DNA from: Desulfobacteraceae bacterium
Lineage (GTDB): Bacteria > Desulfobacterota > Desulfobacteria > Desulfobacterales > UBA5852
NCBI GenBank assembly: GCA_014237395.1
Contig: JABZFP010000030.1
Span: forward strand, 868,001 to 932,000
DNA: 64,000 nucleotides
Direction of reading: 5' to 3'
Position numbers and translations under genes: made by a program. The notes beneath the pieces were generated by a model. That model ran no database searches, was not told the DNA's origin, and saw nothing but the letters and a program-made list of their open reading frames with translations. Below, piece by piece: positions 23,589-31,280 of the stretch. The first letter of the stretch is position 1. Each line of letters opens with the position of its first letter.

Positions 23589-24979
23589 GCGACTGTTTGC
23601 TGGTGGTGGATGATGAAAGCGATCTGCTGCTCGGGCTGCAGCGGACCATCGCCATGGAGATGGACTGCCGGGTCCTGACCGCCGGCAGCGCCCGGGAGGC
23701 TCTGGCAATCGTCAGCCGGGAACCCGTCGATGTGGTGCTGGCCGATATCCGCATGCCGGGCATGGACGGCATGGCTCTGGCCCGTGAAATCCAGCGCCAG
23801 GATGCCCTGATCACCGTGGTTCTGATGACGGCCTTCGGCACCATCGAACAGGCGGTCGAAGCCATCAAGGACGGGGCCTATGACTTTATCCGGAAACCCT
23901 TTGACGAACAGGACCTCCTGCGCCTCCTGCGCAAAGCGCTGGAGCGCAATCGCCTGCTGCGCGAAAACATGCGTCTGCAGCAGGCCGTTGCGCAGAACGG
24001 CCCGCTTCAAAAGATGATCGGCCGCGGGCCGAAGATGCAGCAGGTGTTTGCCGCCATCCAGATGCTGGCCCGGTCAGACGTGACCGTTCTGCTGCTTGGG
24101 GAAAGCGGCACCGGCAAGGAAATGGCGGCCCGCGCGATTCACGCCCTCAGCCAGCGCAAGGCGCGGGAGATGGTGGTGGTCAACTGCCCGGCCCTGCCCG
24201 AAAATATCCTGGAAAGCGAACTGTTCGGCTATCGCAAGGGCGCGTTTACGAATGCCGCCCAGGACAAAAAAGGCCTGTTCGAAGAAGCCGAAGGCAGCAC
24301 GATTCTGCTGGATGAAATCGGCGACCTGTCGCTGACCCTGCAGACAAAGCTGCTGCGGGTGCTGCAGGAAAAAGAGATCAAACCGCTGGGATCCACGCAT
24401 ACCCGCCGGGTGGATGTGCGCATCATCGCCTCCACGAATCGCGACCTGGTCGCCCGCCTGAAGGAGGGCACCTTCCGGGAAGACCTCTACTATCGGCTCA
24501 ATGTCGCCAGCCTGACACTGCCGCCCCTGCGGGAGCGCCGCGAGGATCTGCCCCTGTTGATTGAGCATTTCCTCGCCAAGGCCGCCGAAGAACTGCGGGT
24601 ACCGGCCAAATCCCTGGGGACCGAGGCCCGTGAAAACCTGATGCGGCGGCATTGGGCGGGCAACATCCGCGAGTTGGAAAATGTCATTCGCGGGTTGACG
24701 GCCCTGGCGCCCCAGGAACAGATCGGGGTTGCCCATCTGGCCGGGGAAGAGCCGTATCTGCCGATCTGCCATGGGGAAGTGGATCTGTCGCAGCCCTACA
24801 AGACCCTCAAGGATCAGGTCTTACACAAATTCACCACCAAATATGTGACCGAGCTTCTGGCCGAAACCGGCGGCAACGTCACCCTGGCGGCCCAGGTCAG
24901 CGGCATCCAGCGCCAGTCCCTTCAAAAAATTTTCAAACGCTACAACATATCCCCGGATCGCTTTCGCTCCCGCTCCTAA
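23585..24979 (+). CDS. NtrC-family sigma-54 response regulator with GAFTNA loop
   Basis: 464 residues: receiver domain with phosphorylatable Asp54 (LADIRMPG), AAA+ domain with Walker A GESGTGKE and Walker B-like ILLDEIGDL, and a C-terminal Fis-type helix-turn-helix (GGNVTLAAQVSGIQRQSLQKIFKRY). The sigma-54-contacting loop reads GAFTNA (219-224) where the family has GAFTGA. The start is GTG 23585, overlapping the kinase stop by 4 nt; GGGAGGTGCACC gives a good ribosome site. It probably activates the YeiH-like transporter operon next door, which has a -24/-12 promoter and upstream inverted sites. It could also act on other genes of the island. Confidence 0.9.
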   Translation: MSDCLLVVDDESDLLLGLQRTIAMEMDCRVLTAGSAREALAIVSREPVDVVLADIRMPGMDGMALAREIQRQDALITVVLMTAFGTIEQAVEAIKDGAYDFIRKPFDEQDLLRLLRKALERNRLLRENMRLQQAVAQNGPLQKMIGRGPKMQQVFAAIQMLARSDVTVLLLGESGTGKEMAARAIHALSQRKAREMVVVNCPALPENILESELFGYRKGAFTNAAQDKKGLFEEAEGSTILLDEIGDLSLTLQTKLLRVLQEKEIKPLGSTHTRRVDVRIIASTNRDLVARLKEGTFREDLYYRLNVASLTLPPLRERREDLPLLIEHFLAKAAEELRVPAKSLGTEARENLMRRHWAGNIRELENVIRGLTALAPQEQIGVAHLAGEEPYLPICHGEVDLSQPYKTLKDQVLHKFTTKYVTELLAETGGNVTLAAQVSGIQRQSLQKIFKRYNISPDRFRSRS

Positions 24980-25006
24980 TCGCTGGTATATCCAAAAAAG
25001 CGACAT

Positions 25007-25132
25007 CTCAAGTTGTCACTGCCTCCTGCAGTTGTCACTGTTGTTTTCCCATGAAACCCAGGCGTTTGACCCTGATAGTTGTGCGAATAGGGGGGATTGA
25101 CGAAGCAACCAGAGAGAAACTGACAACTTGAG
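25007..25132 (+). promoter_or_regulatory. Upstream activator sites (AGTTGTCA repeats) for the transporter operon
   Basis: CTCAAGTTGTCA at 25007-25018 recurs exactly in inverse orientation as TGACAACTTGAG at 25121-25132. The core AGTTGTCACT is repeated in direct orientation at 25030-25039, 19 bp after the first copy (25011-25020). They lie roughly 80 to 200 bp upstream of the sigma-54 promoter at 25211, the usual distance for NtrC-type enhancers. The adjacent NtrC-like regulator is the likely binder (inference). Confidence 0.65.
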
Positions 25133-25210
25133 TTTCCAAATCGGTGGCGGCTGTTTGGGGTCTTTATAAATAAATATCATTATTTCAAATAGATATAAAT
25201 TTATGCCGGG

Positions 25211-25226
25211 TGGCACGATAGTTGTT
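25211..25226 (+). promoter_or_regulatory. Sigma-54 (-24/-12) promoter of the YeiH-like transporter operon
   Basis: TGGCACGATAGTTGTT matches the consensus TGGCACG-N4-TTGCW at all fixed positions but one (T for C at -12), with the exact 12-bp GG-to-G spacing. It lies about 98 bp before the transporter start and downstream of the activator repeats. Confidence 0.7.
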
Positions 25227-25323
25227 ATAGCTATGGTGCCTTTTTTTTTCAAAGCCGGGGTTGCCCAGCTTTATTTATAACTTTCAGTTATTATTCATTA
25301 TTTTCATGCAAGGAGGAACACTC

Positions 25324-26952
25324 ATGTCCGAGGCCCGCAACAATGTTCCGCTGTTTCTAATGGGCGGAATCATGATTATCTACGCCCTGATCGTCAACAC
25401 GGGCGTGCTGCTGCCCCTGATGAAGTCCATCGGGACGCACAAGTCCGTGGACTTGCAGGTCACCATGTGTTTCATCGTGGGGATTCTCGGTATCCTTACC
25501 GGAATCGTCAACTCGATCCGCAAGCCCCAGAACACCGTCCTGGATCGTTTTTTCCTGCAGCCCATGGCGGGGGTCCTGTTGCTTCTGAGCTTGGCCATGC
25601 TGGTCCGCTGGTATGTCGAGCCCTGGGTGATCATCGGCAGTAAAGCCCTGAAACCGATCATTGGTTTTGGCATCTACAAAGTCCTTAACCTCAACTATGT
25701 CGTCCTCGGGCTGCTCGTCGGGGTCATCATCACCAACACCGTCGGCATCCCCAAATTCGCAGCTTCTGGCGTCAAAACGGCCCGCTTCGTTTTGAAGATG
25801 GGGGTCATCCTGCTGGGTGCGCGTTACAGCTTTGCCGAACTGGCCAAACTCGGCGTCTACAGTATCTGGCTGGTGGGGGGGTTCGTCATGGGCACGGTTT
25901 TCCTCGTGCTCTGGCTGGGCAATATGTTCAAGCAGCCCAAATCCATGACCGGGGTGCTGTCGGCCGGCATGGGGGTGTGCGGTGTGTCCGCTACGGTGGC
26001 TGTGGCCCCGGTGGTCCGGGCCAAAAGCGAAGAGATGGCCTATACTATTGGTACGATTCTCTCTTTCGGCATCATCTGTATGTTCGTCTTTCCCACGGTG
26101 GGCAAACTCGTGGGCATGAACCCCACCCAGTTCGGCGCCTGGGCCGGCACCGGCATTCTCAACTCCGCTCAGGTGGCCGCGGCGGCCCTGGCTTTCAATG
26201 CGGTGGATATCGCCACCCTCAAAGTGGCGGAAATTTTCAACATCACCCGGGTGCTTTTCCTGCCCATCATCGTGCTCGTGCTGGCCACCTGGTTCGGCAA
26301 GGAGACCGGCCAGAAACTGAACTTCAAGACCGTCGTCATCGACAAGTTCCCCATCTTTATTCTGGGCTTCCTGCTGCTGTTTCTCATGTCCTCGATGGGC
26401 CTCTTTTCGCCGCCCGACCATTACAAGGGCAAGTACATCGATTTCAGTTATAACGACCGTACCCGGATCACCGACCAGGAATGGGCGACCCTGAACGACG
26501 CCCTCGATACCGGTGCCATTATGGGGGCCGACGCGACGCAGATGGCTGCCCTGGAGGATTTGCGCAAACAGCATCAGATCGCCGGCAATTTCGATGACCG
26601 CAACAACAAGGCGGTTTTCGACAAAGTCGGCCGTGACCGCATGACCGCCTTGGAGTCCATCCTGGCCCAGCTCAAGGCCAAGAAGATCGAGATGAGCAAA
26701 GAAGTCAAGGGCGTGGTCGACCATGCCCTCAAGCAGGTCCACAAGAAGTCCAAGACCATCGTCACCCTGACCGACTGCATGATCTGGTTTTTTGCCTTCG
26801 GTTTGATCGGGCTGGGGATGCAGATCACCAAAAAAGCCATGGCCCAGGCCGGTGGCTGGCCCCTGGTGATCGGCCTGATCTCCGGTGTGACCAAGGCGGT
26901 GCTGTCGTTCTTCGTGGTTCTGTGGTTTGTCAAGGAAGTTACCCTGAAATAG
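25324..26952 (+). CDS. YeiH/UPF0324-family membrane transporter with large loop insertion
   Basis: 542 residues with about eleven hydrophobic helices. The family core is recognisable: NYVVLGLLVGVIITNTVGIP, GVKTARFVLKMGVILLGARYSFAEL, GMGVCGVSATVAVAPVVRAKSEEMAYTIGTI and GAWAGTGILNSAQVAAAA. Members are annotated as putative sulfate exporters, but the substrate is not established. Residues ~358-480 form a soluble, charged, helical insertion (DHYKGKYIDFSYNDRTRITD to HALKQVHKKSK) between the penultimate helices, longer than in plain YeiH. ATG 25324 follows AAGGAGG; upstream in-frame codons lack a ribosome site. It is preceded by a sigma-54 promoter and followed 42 nt later by a small membrane protein, its likely partner. 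Confidence 0.8.
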   Translation: MSEARNNVPLFLMGGIMIIYALIVNTGVLLPLMKSIGTHKSVDLQVTMCFIVGILGILTGIVNSIRKPQNTVLDRFFLQPMAGVLLLLSLAMLVRWYVEPWVIIGSKALKPIIGFGIYKVLNLNYVVLGLLVGVIITNTVGIPKFAASGVKTARFVLKMGVILLGARYSFAELAKLGVYSIWLVGGFVMGTVFLVLWLGNMFKQPKSMTGVLSAGMGVCGVSATVAVAPVVRAKSEEMAYTIGTILSFGIICMFVFPTVGKLVGMNPTQFGAWAGTGILNSAQVAAAALAFNAVDIATLKVAEIFNITRVLFLPIIVLVLATWFGKETGQKLNFKTVVIDKFPIFILGFLLLFLMSSMGLFSPPDHYKGKYIDFSYNDRTRITDQEWATLNDALDTGAIMGADATQMAALEDLRKQHQIAGNFDDRNNKAVFDKVGRDRMTALESILAQLKAKKIEMSKEVKGVVDHALKQVHKKSKTIVTLTDCMIWFFAFGLIGLGMQITKKAMAQAGGWPLVIGLISGVTKAVLSFFVVLWFVKEVTLK

Positions 26953-26994
26953 TCGACCGTGCGTATGGCTACGCATGGAATGGAGGCAATTAGA

Positions 26995-27192
26995 ATGAGT
27001 AAAAAAGTTGATATTGATACCGGGTCCGAAGGCAAGGGGAGCCACCAGTTCTCCGCCCAGGCGGATACCCAGGAAATGGAAGAACGCGCCCTGTCGGTCT
27101 TTTCCAGCGAACGCAACGAAGACATTACGGCCCTGGTCTTCACGCTGATTACCACGTTTGTGGTATTGCTGTTCACCAAGTGGATGGTCTGA
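26995..27192 (+). CDS. Small single-pass membrane protein cotranscribed with the transporter
   Basis: 65 residues from ATG 26995, preceded by TGGAGGCAATTAGA. The first 45 residues are polar (MSKKVDIDTGSEGKGSHQFS, QEMEERALSVFSSERNED) and the last ~20 are one hydrophobic helix ending KWMV. It follows the YeiH-like gene by 42 nt in the same direction. The layout suggests a small accessory subunit that binds the transporter in the membrane with its N-terminus in the cytoplasm. No named family is recognised. It is short, but its strong ribosome site and plausible amphipathic-to-membrane design support a real gene. Confidence 0.65.
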   Translation: MSKKVDIDTGSEGKGSHQFSAQADTQEMEERALSVFSSERNEDITALVFTLITTFVVLLFTKWMV

Positions 27193-27232
27193 CAAGCCAT
27201 TCGGCAGCTTTAAAAGCCACAAGGGACGAATC

Positions 27233-27277
27233 CCGGGTGAACGGCGCGACCCATTACCGCCGCTGCCGTTCACCCGG
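27233..27277 (+). terminator. Perfect 13-bp hairpin after the transporter operon
   Basis: CCGGGTGAACGGC (27233-27245) pairs exactly with GCCGTTCACCCGG (27265-27277). The following stretch has only a short T run. A second weaker hairpin (CCTGCAGGTG ... CACCTTGCAGG, 27331-27362) precedes T-rich sequence. Together they probably end or attenuate the transporter transcript before the universal stress gene. Confidence 0.55.
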
Positions 27278-27438
27278 TTTCCCGATTTGCCGGCGAGGCC
27301 AGCCTTGCCATATCGTTCCGAACCCGATATCCTGCAGGTGTGTTTGCCCGGCACCTTGCAGGATTTTCGTTTTCGGTTACTGGTAGTGTGGCCTTCGGCC
27401 GAATGATTTACTTCCAAAAAGAATAGAGCGATCCCACC

Positions 27439-27894
27439 ATGTTCCACCACATTTTGCTCTGCACGCACGGCACCCCCGGCGCACGCCAAGCCGAGACGCT
27501 CGTGTTTGAAAAACTGCTGCCGGCGTCTCCTGAAGCCCGCATCACCGTCCTGACGGTTTTCAACGAAGACTGGGACGTTATGACGGGCGACGATTGGTTG
27601 AATACGTCGACCACCCGCAATACGTTCCGTTCCCATGTCGAGACGCAACTGGCCCGGGAGACCGAAGCCCATTGGGAAACCATTCGCGAACGCTATCCGG
27701 CGGCATCCCGGCATCGCTTCATGCATGTTTTCGGACCGGTGGAGGCGACCTTTGCCGAGGTCGCGCACAAACGGCAATGCGACCTGGTGGTGATCGGCGC
27801 CTGGCAGAAGAAAATGGCCAAAGGGTTCAAACACCGGGTTTCGCCAGCCAAACTACACCCGATACTGACGATCCCTTTAATGATTGCCCCGTAA
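27439..27894 (+). CDS. Universal stress protein family (UspA-like)
   Basis: 151 residues. N-terminal MFHHILLCTHGTPGARQAE is the first strand and loop of the Usp alpha/beta fold; the end CDLVVIGAWQKKMAKGFKHRVSPAKLHPILTIPLMIA corresponds to the ATP-binding G-2X-G-9X-G(S/T) region, but here it is degenerate (IGAWQKK...FKHRVSP), so nucleotide binding is doubtful. It lies 9 nt before the 184-residue membrane-tail protein. Its place in an island with a kinase-UspA fusion suggests a common stress-signalling role. Family assignment is reasonable, binding activity unsure. Confidence 0.75.
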   Translation: MFHHILLCTHGTPGARQAETLVFEKLLPASPEARITVLTVFNEDWDVMTGDDWLNTSTTRNTFRSHVETQLARETEAHWETIRERYPAASRHRFMHVFGPVEATFAEVAHKRQCDLVVIGAWQKKMAKGFKHRVSPAKLHPILTIPLMIAP

Positions 27895-27903
27895 GGTAGC
27901 CTC

Positions 27904-28458
27904 ATGGAGAAGAACTACAGCCTGGCGTTGTCGCTGGAGACCGCCCCGACGGCGTTTCGGGTTGATGCCCTGCTGGCCGGCGAAACGTTGCTCCGACTGC
28001 ACCCGCACTGGTTTGTCGAAGGGTTCTCCCAGGAGGGAGGACAGGTTCAGGTAGATCTTCGTGACTATGCCAGTGAGGCCACCTTCCGCCTGCAGTATCG
28101 CATCGAAACGGATTCCGCCGGGTTGCCGCGCGTGGTCTTCGCGCAAGGGCCGCTGAGCGAAATCGGCTTCAACCTGCAGGCCGGCATTCTGCACGCCCGC
28201 GTGATAAGCGATCAGAACATCGCCGTCCTCGAGGAAACCTTCGGCCTCGGGCTCTGGCTGCGCGGTATCCGCGAATACCTCCGGCTGTATCTCAGCAACA
28301 GCCCGAACACGCTCTTTTTCAGATTCCTGATGAATCGTGTCATGCTCAGGATGAATCCCTCCCAGCGTAAAATATGCATCATGATTTACAAGATTACCGT
28401 GGTGGAGATCATCTTGATTCTGGTCATCATTATCGGGTTTGTTTATTTTAACCGTTGA
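27904..28458 (+). CDS. Hypothetical protein with C-terminal membrane anchor
   Basis: 184 residues. The N-terminal ~150 residues look like a soluble beta-rich domain (VDALLAGETLLRLHPHWFVEGFSQEGGQVQVDLRDY). The end is a strongly hydrophobic helix (about 160-181, KITVVEIILILVIIIGFVYF) finished by NR, giving a tail-anchored topology facing the cytoplasm. I recognise no family. It follows the UspA-like gene by 9 nt and precedes the kinase-Usp-CZB gene, so it may place that signalling group at the membrane. Confidence 0.6.
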   Translation: MEKNYSLALSLETAPTAFRVDALLAGETLLRLHPHWFVEGFSQEGGQVQVDLRDYASEATFRLQYRIETDSAGLPRVVFAQGPLSEIGFNLQAGILHARVISDQNIAVLEETFGLGLWLRGIREYLRLYLSNSPNTLFFRFLMNRVMLRMNPSQRKICIMIYKITVVEIILILVIIIGFVYFNR

Positions 28459-28532
28459 GGGGGCATTAAAGCGGGGATGCCCCGGCACGCCTATTCGGCT
28501 TCCCCGAATCAATTTGCGCCCGTGAGGATAGG

Positions 28533-30485
28533 ATGACGGCATACCAAGTCGGCGATCGACTGGATCAGTTTGTCATCGACGCCGTGGTATTCGAAGGCGC
28601 CCTGACACAGGTCTATCGCGTCCGCGACATGCTGGTGGACATGACGGTGGCCCTCAAGGTGCCTTTCGGCGACATTCTCAACCAGCCGGTGCTCTACTAC
28701 CATCTTCAGAACGAACAGCGGATCGGCCATCCCCTGTCCCACCCGAACATCGTACGGTTTCTTCAGCGGGGCCAGACGCGCCAGTACACCATCATGGAAT
28801 TCGTGCCCGGCCAGGACCTCAAACGGGTCATGACGACACAGGGGGCGATGACCTTTGAAGACGCCGTCCCCATCATGCGACAGGCCACGGACGCCCTGGC
28901 CTATCTGCATCGGCGCGGCATCCATCATCTCGACGTCAAGCCGGAAAACATCATGCTCACACCCGAGGGGGTGGTCAAACTGCTTGATTTTGGCCTGGCC
29001 TGGTCCCAAAACCTGCCCGACCTGCTGGCGGAAGATTTTTTAGAACCCTTCGGTACGCCATATTATATCGCCCCCGAACAATTGAACGGTGTCCGCAACG
29101 ATCGGCGCAGCGACATCTACAGCCTCGCCGTGGTGCTCTATGAATTGCTGACGGGCCATCTGCCCTACGAACGCTCCCTGAAACTATCCAAGGCACGGCA
29201 TCGACTGCGCATGCCCCCGGTTCCGCCGCGCTATTACACGCCGGAAATCGCACCCGCCATACAGGAAATTCTCCTCAAGGCGCTGGAACGTCGCCCTGAA
29301 GATCGCTATCAAAGCATCGAAGCGCTGCAGCAGGACCTGGACGCCCCGGAGGCGGTGTCCCTGACCGAAAAGCGGCAAGACGTCCGCAAACCGTCGGCCT
29401 GGAGTCGTTATTGGCCGGCCATGGCCGTATCAACGGATGCGCCCAAAAAAAGGCGTTCCGTCGACCCGTCGCCGATGATCATCGGGGCCGTGATGGATCA
29501 TGACGGGTCCGATCTGGTACTGGAAACCGTCCGCCGCCAGGCCATGCTGACCAACAGCCAGGTGACGCTGCTGACGGTCACCGAGCCGGCCTCCGATTCC
29601 GACCTGACGCGCTTCGGGCGGGCGGTGGAAGGCGAGAAGCTGCGGGAACGTCTGGACCGGTATGTCCATCGGCTGCGGCGCTACAACCTGGATCCGGTCA
29701 TTCGTATTCGGCCCGGGGATGTGGTGGCGGAAATCATCGCCACGGCGGAACGATGCGACGCGGCCCTGATCGTGCTTGGCCCTTCCCGCAAGAAGGGCCT
29801 GCGCAAGATATTCGGGGGGCGCACCGTCGACAGGATCATGCGCAAGGCGGCCTGTCCGGTCATGATCGCCGAGCGCGAAGAGGATGCGCCTTTCCCCGAT
29901 CGCGCGGATTTCCGGTCTTTGACGGAATCCCAGGTGCTGCAGATCGACTTTTTTCTGATCGATTGCTGGGTATCGCATCTGAACTATCTTTCCGACCTGA
30001 TCTTCCAATTGCTTTACGACCCGCAGGATGCCGATGAGATACTGCATTTCCCGTGTCGTCTGGGGCATTGGCTCGACACCATCCGCTCCGAATCCTCCTG
30101 GGCGGTGGTGGTCGACCGGATCGATGCCATTCACCATCGATTTCACGAGATCGCCGCCGAATTGGTTCAAAAGGCGCGGGAGACGGGCCTGGGCGCCATG
30201 AAAACCCATTACATCCAGGAAGCCGTGCCGGTTTCCTGTGCGATCCGGGACGCCCTGCGGGAGATCAGCAGCACCATTCGCGAGCAAAGCGCCTATGCCC
30301 AGGCCGGCGTGTCCGCCGTCCTGGGCGATGGCGCGTGCCCGATCGACCGTGACGGTTTGTCCCCCGGGGATCCGCTCTACAAAGCCCATCAGATACGGGA
30401 TTACTTCTGCGCCCACCCGGATGCATCGCCCGAAGCCTGTCTGCGCTATATCAATCCGTCATCAACCGACCCGCCGAAAGGGTGA
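28533..30485 (+). CDS. Ser/Thr protein kinase - UspA - CZB-like fusion
   Basis: 650 residues, no membrane segment. Residues ~10-270 are a eukaryotic-like Ser/Thr kinase with all key residues: VALK (Lys42), HLDVKPEN (Asp134), DFGLA (Asp152), APEQ and RSDIYSLAVVLYELLTG. Residues ~308-445 are a universal stress domain (MIIGAVMDHDGSDLVLETV to LIVLGPSRKKGLRKIFGGRTVDRIMRKAACPVMIA) with a full ATP-loop G-x-S pattern. The C-terminal ~470-560 has His482, Cys508 in CRLGHWL, and His534/His535 with His538 in HHRFHE, the 3-His/1-Cys layout of a CZB zinc-binding domain. ATG 28533 follows GTGAGGATAGG. It precedes a metallophosphoesterase by 9 nt, a possible opposing phosphatase. Confidence 0.85.
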   Translation: MTAYQVGDRLDQFVIDAVVFEGALTQVYRVRDMLVDMTVALKVPFGDILNQPVLYYHLQNEQRIGHPLSHPNIVRFLQRGQTRQYTIMEFVPGQDLKRVMTTQGAMTFEDAVPIMRQATDALAYLHRRGIHHLDVKPENIMLTPEGVVKLLDFGLAWSQNLPDLLAEDFLEPFGTPYYIAPEQLNGVRNDRRSDIYSLAVVLYELLTGHLPYERSLKLSKARHRLRMPPVPPRYYTPEIAPAIQEILLKALERRPEDRYQSIEALQQDLDAPEAVSLTEKRQDVRKPSAWSRYWPAMAVSTDAPKKRRSVDPSPMIIGAVMDHDGSDLVLETVRRQAMLTNSQVTLLTVTEPASDSDLTRFGRAVEGEKLRERLDRYVHRLRRYNLDPVIRIRPGDVVAEIIATAERCDAALIVLGPSRKKGLRKIFGGRTVDRIMRKAACPVMIAEREEDAPFPDRADFRSLTESQVLQIDFFLIDCWVSHLNYLSDLIFQLLYDPQDADEILHFPCRLGHWLDTIRSESSWAVVVDRIDAIHHRFHEIAAELVQKARETGLGAMKTHYIQEAVPVSCAIRDALREISSTIREQSAYAQAGVSAVLGDGACPIDRDGLSPGDPLYKAHQIRDYFCAHPDASPEACLRYINPSSTDPPKG

Positions 30486-30494
30486 CAAACGACC

Positions 30495-31235
30495 ATGCGC
30501 CTGGCGCTACTTTCCGATATTCACAGCAACCTGGAGGCCCTGGAGGCCGTTCTGGAAAACGCCCGTGACCGGGGGGTGCATCGCTATACCTGCCTGGGGG
30601 ACCTGGTGGGATACGGCGCCAATCCCAACGAATGCATCGAGGTGATGCGCTCATTGCCCAAGATCAATTTCATTTTAGGCAACCACGATGCCGCCGCAAC
30701 CTGGCGCAGTTCGCCTTATATCATGAACAAAGCGGCTGCCGATGCGATCCTCTGGACCATGGATCAGCTAACGGACGACAACGTGAAATTCCTGAAGCAT
30801 CTGCCGCCGACCGTCGGCATGGGAAACTTGTTGTTTGCCCATGCCAACCCTTACAACCCCCTGGCATGGCGCTATGTCAACAGCCGGAAATACGCGGCGC
30901 GGTCCTTCAACAGCAACAACGCCAAGCTGGTTTTTATCGGCCATACGCACCTGCCGGAAGTCATTAACAAACGCGGCTGGTTTCAGATCCGGTTCGAGCC
31001 TTGTTCGGATAATCGCACCCTGTCCATCGGACGTGCCGGTCGGATGATCGTCAATTGCGGCAGCATCGGTCAACCGCGTGACAAGAACCCGGCGGCCTGC
31101 TATTTGATCTATGATACCCGCCGGGAAACCATTGAATTTGTGCGCGTACCATACAACCACGAGCGGGCCGCGCGCAAAATTCAGGACGCCGGTCTTCCCG
31201 GCATCATGGCACGCCGGCTGGCCAAGGGGCGCTGA
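30495..31235 (+). CDS. Metallophosphoesterase family protein
   Basis: 246 residues of the calcineurin-like fold, YfcE/ApaH type. All five metal motifs are seen: LLSDIHSN (residues 6-13), CLGDLVGYG, ILGNHDAAA, FAHANP and IGHTHLPE. Substrates in this family range from nucleotides to phosphoproteins. It is sandwiched between two Ser/Thr kinase genes, 9 nt after one and 45 nt before the other, so dephosphorylation of a kinase target is a fair guess but unproven. No signal peptide; cytoplasmic. Start at ATG 30495. Confidence 0.83.
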   Translation: MRLALLSDIHSNLEALEAVLENARDRGVHRYTCLGDLVGYGANPNECIEVMRSLPKINFILGNHDAAATWRSSPYIMNKAAADAILWTMDQLTDDNVKFLKHLPPTVGMGNLLFAHANPYNPLAWRYVNSRKYAARSFNSNNAKLVFIGHTHLPEVINKRGWFQIRFEPCSDNRTLSIGRAGRMIVNCGSIGQPRDKNPAACYLIYDTRRETIEFVRVPYNHERAARKIQDAGLPGIMARRLAKGR

Positions 31236-31280
31236 CGGCATTACCAAGGCGTTGCGCAGGGGGGTGAAAGGAAGGGCGCT

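Noticed and set aside
25357..27834. Very long minus-strand open frame (825 codons) opposite the transporter and stress gene
   Set aside because: Composition rich in His, Gln, Gly and Arg without motifs; it mirrors a strongly coding plus strand and is a shadow of GC-rich codons.
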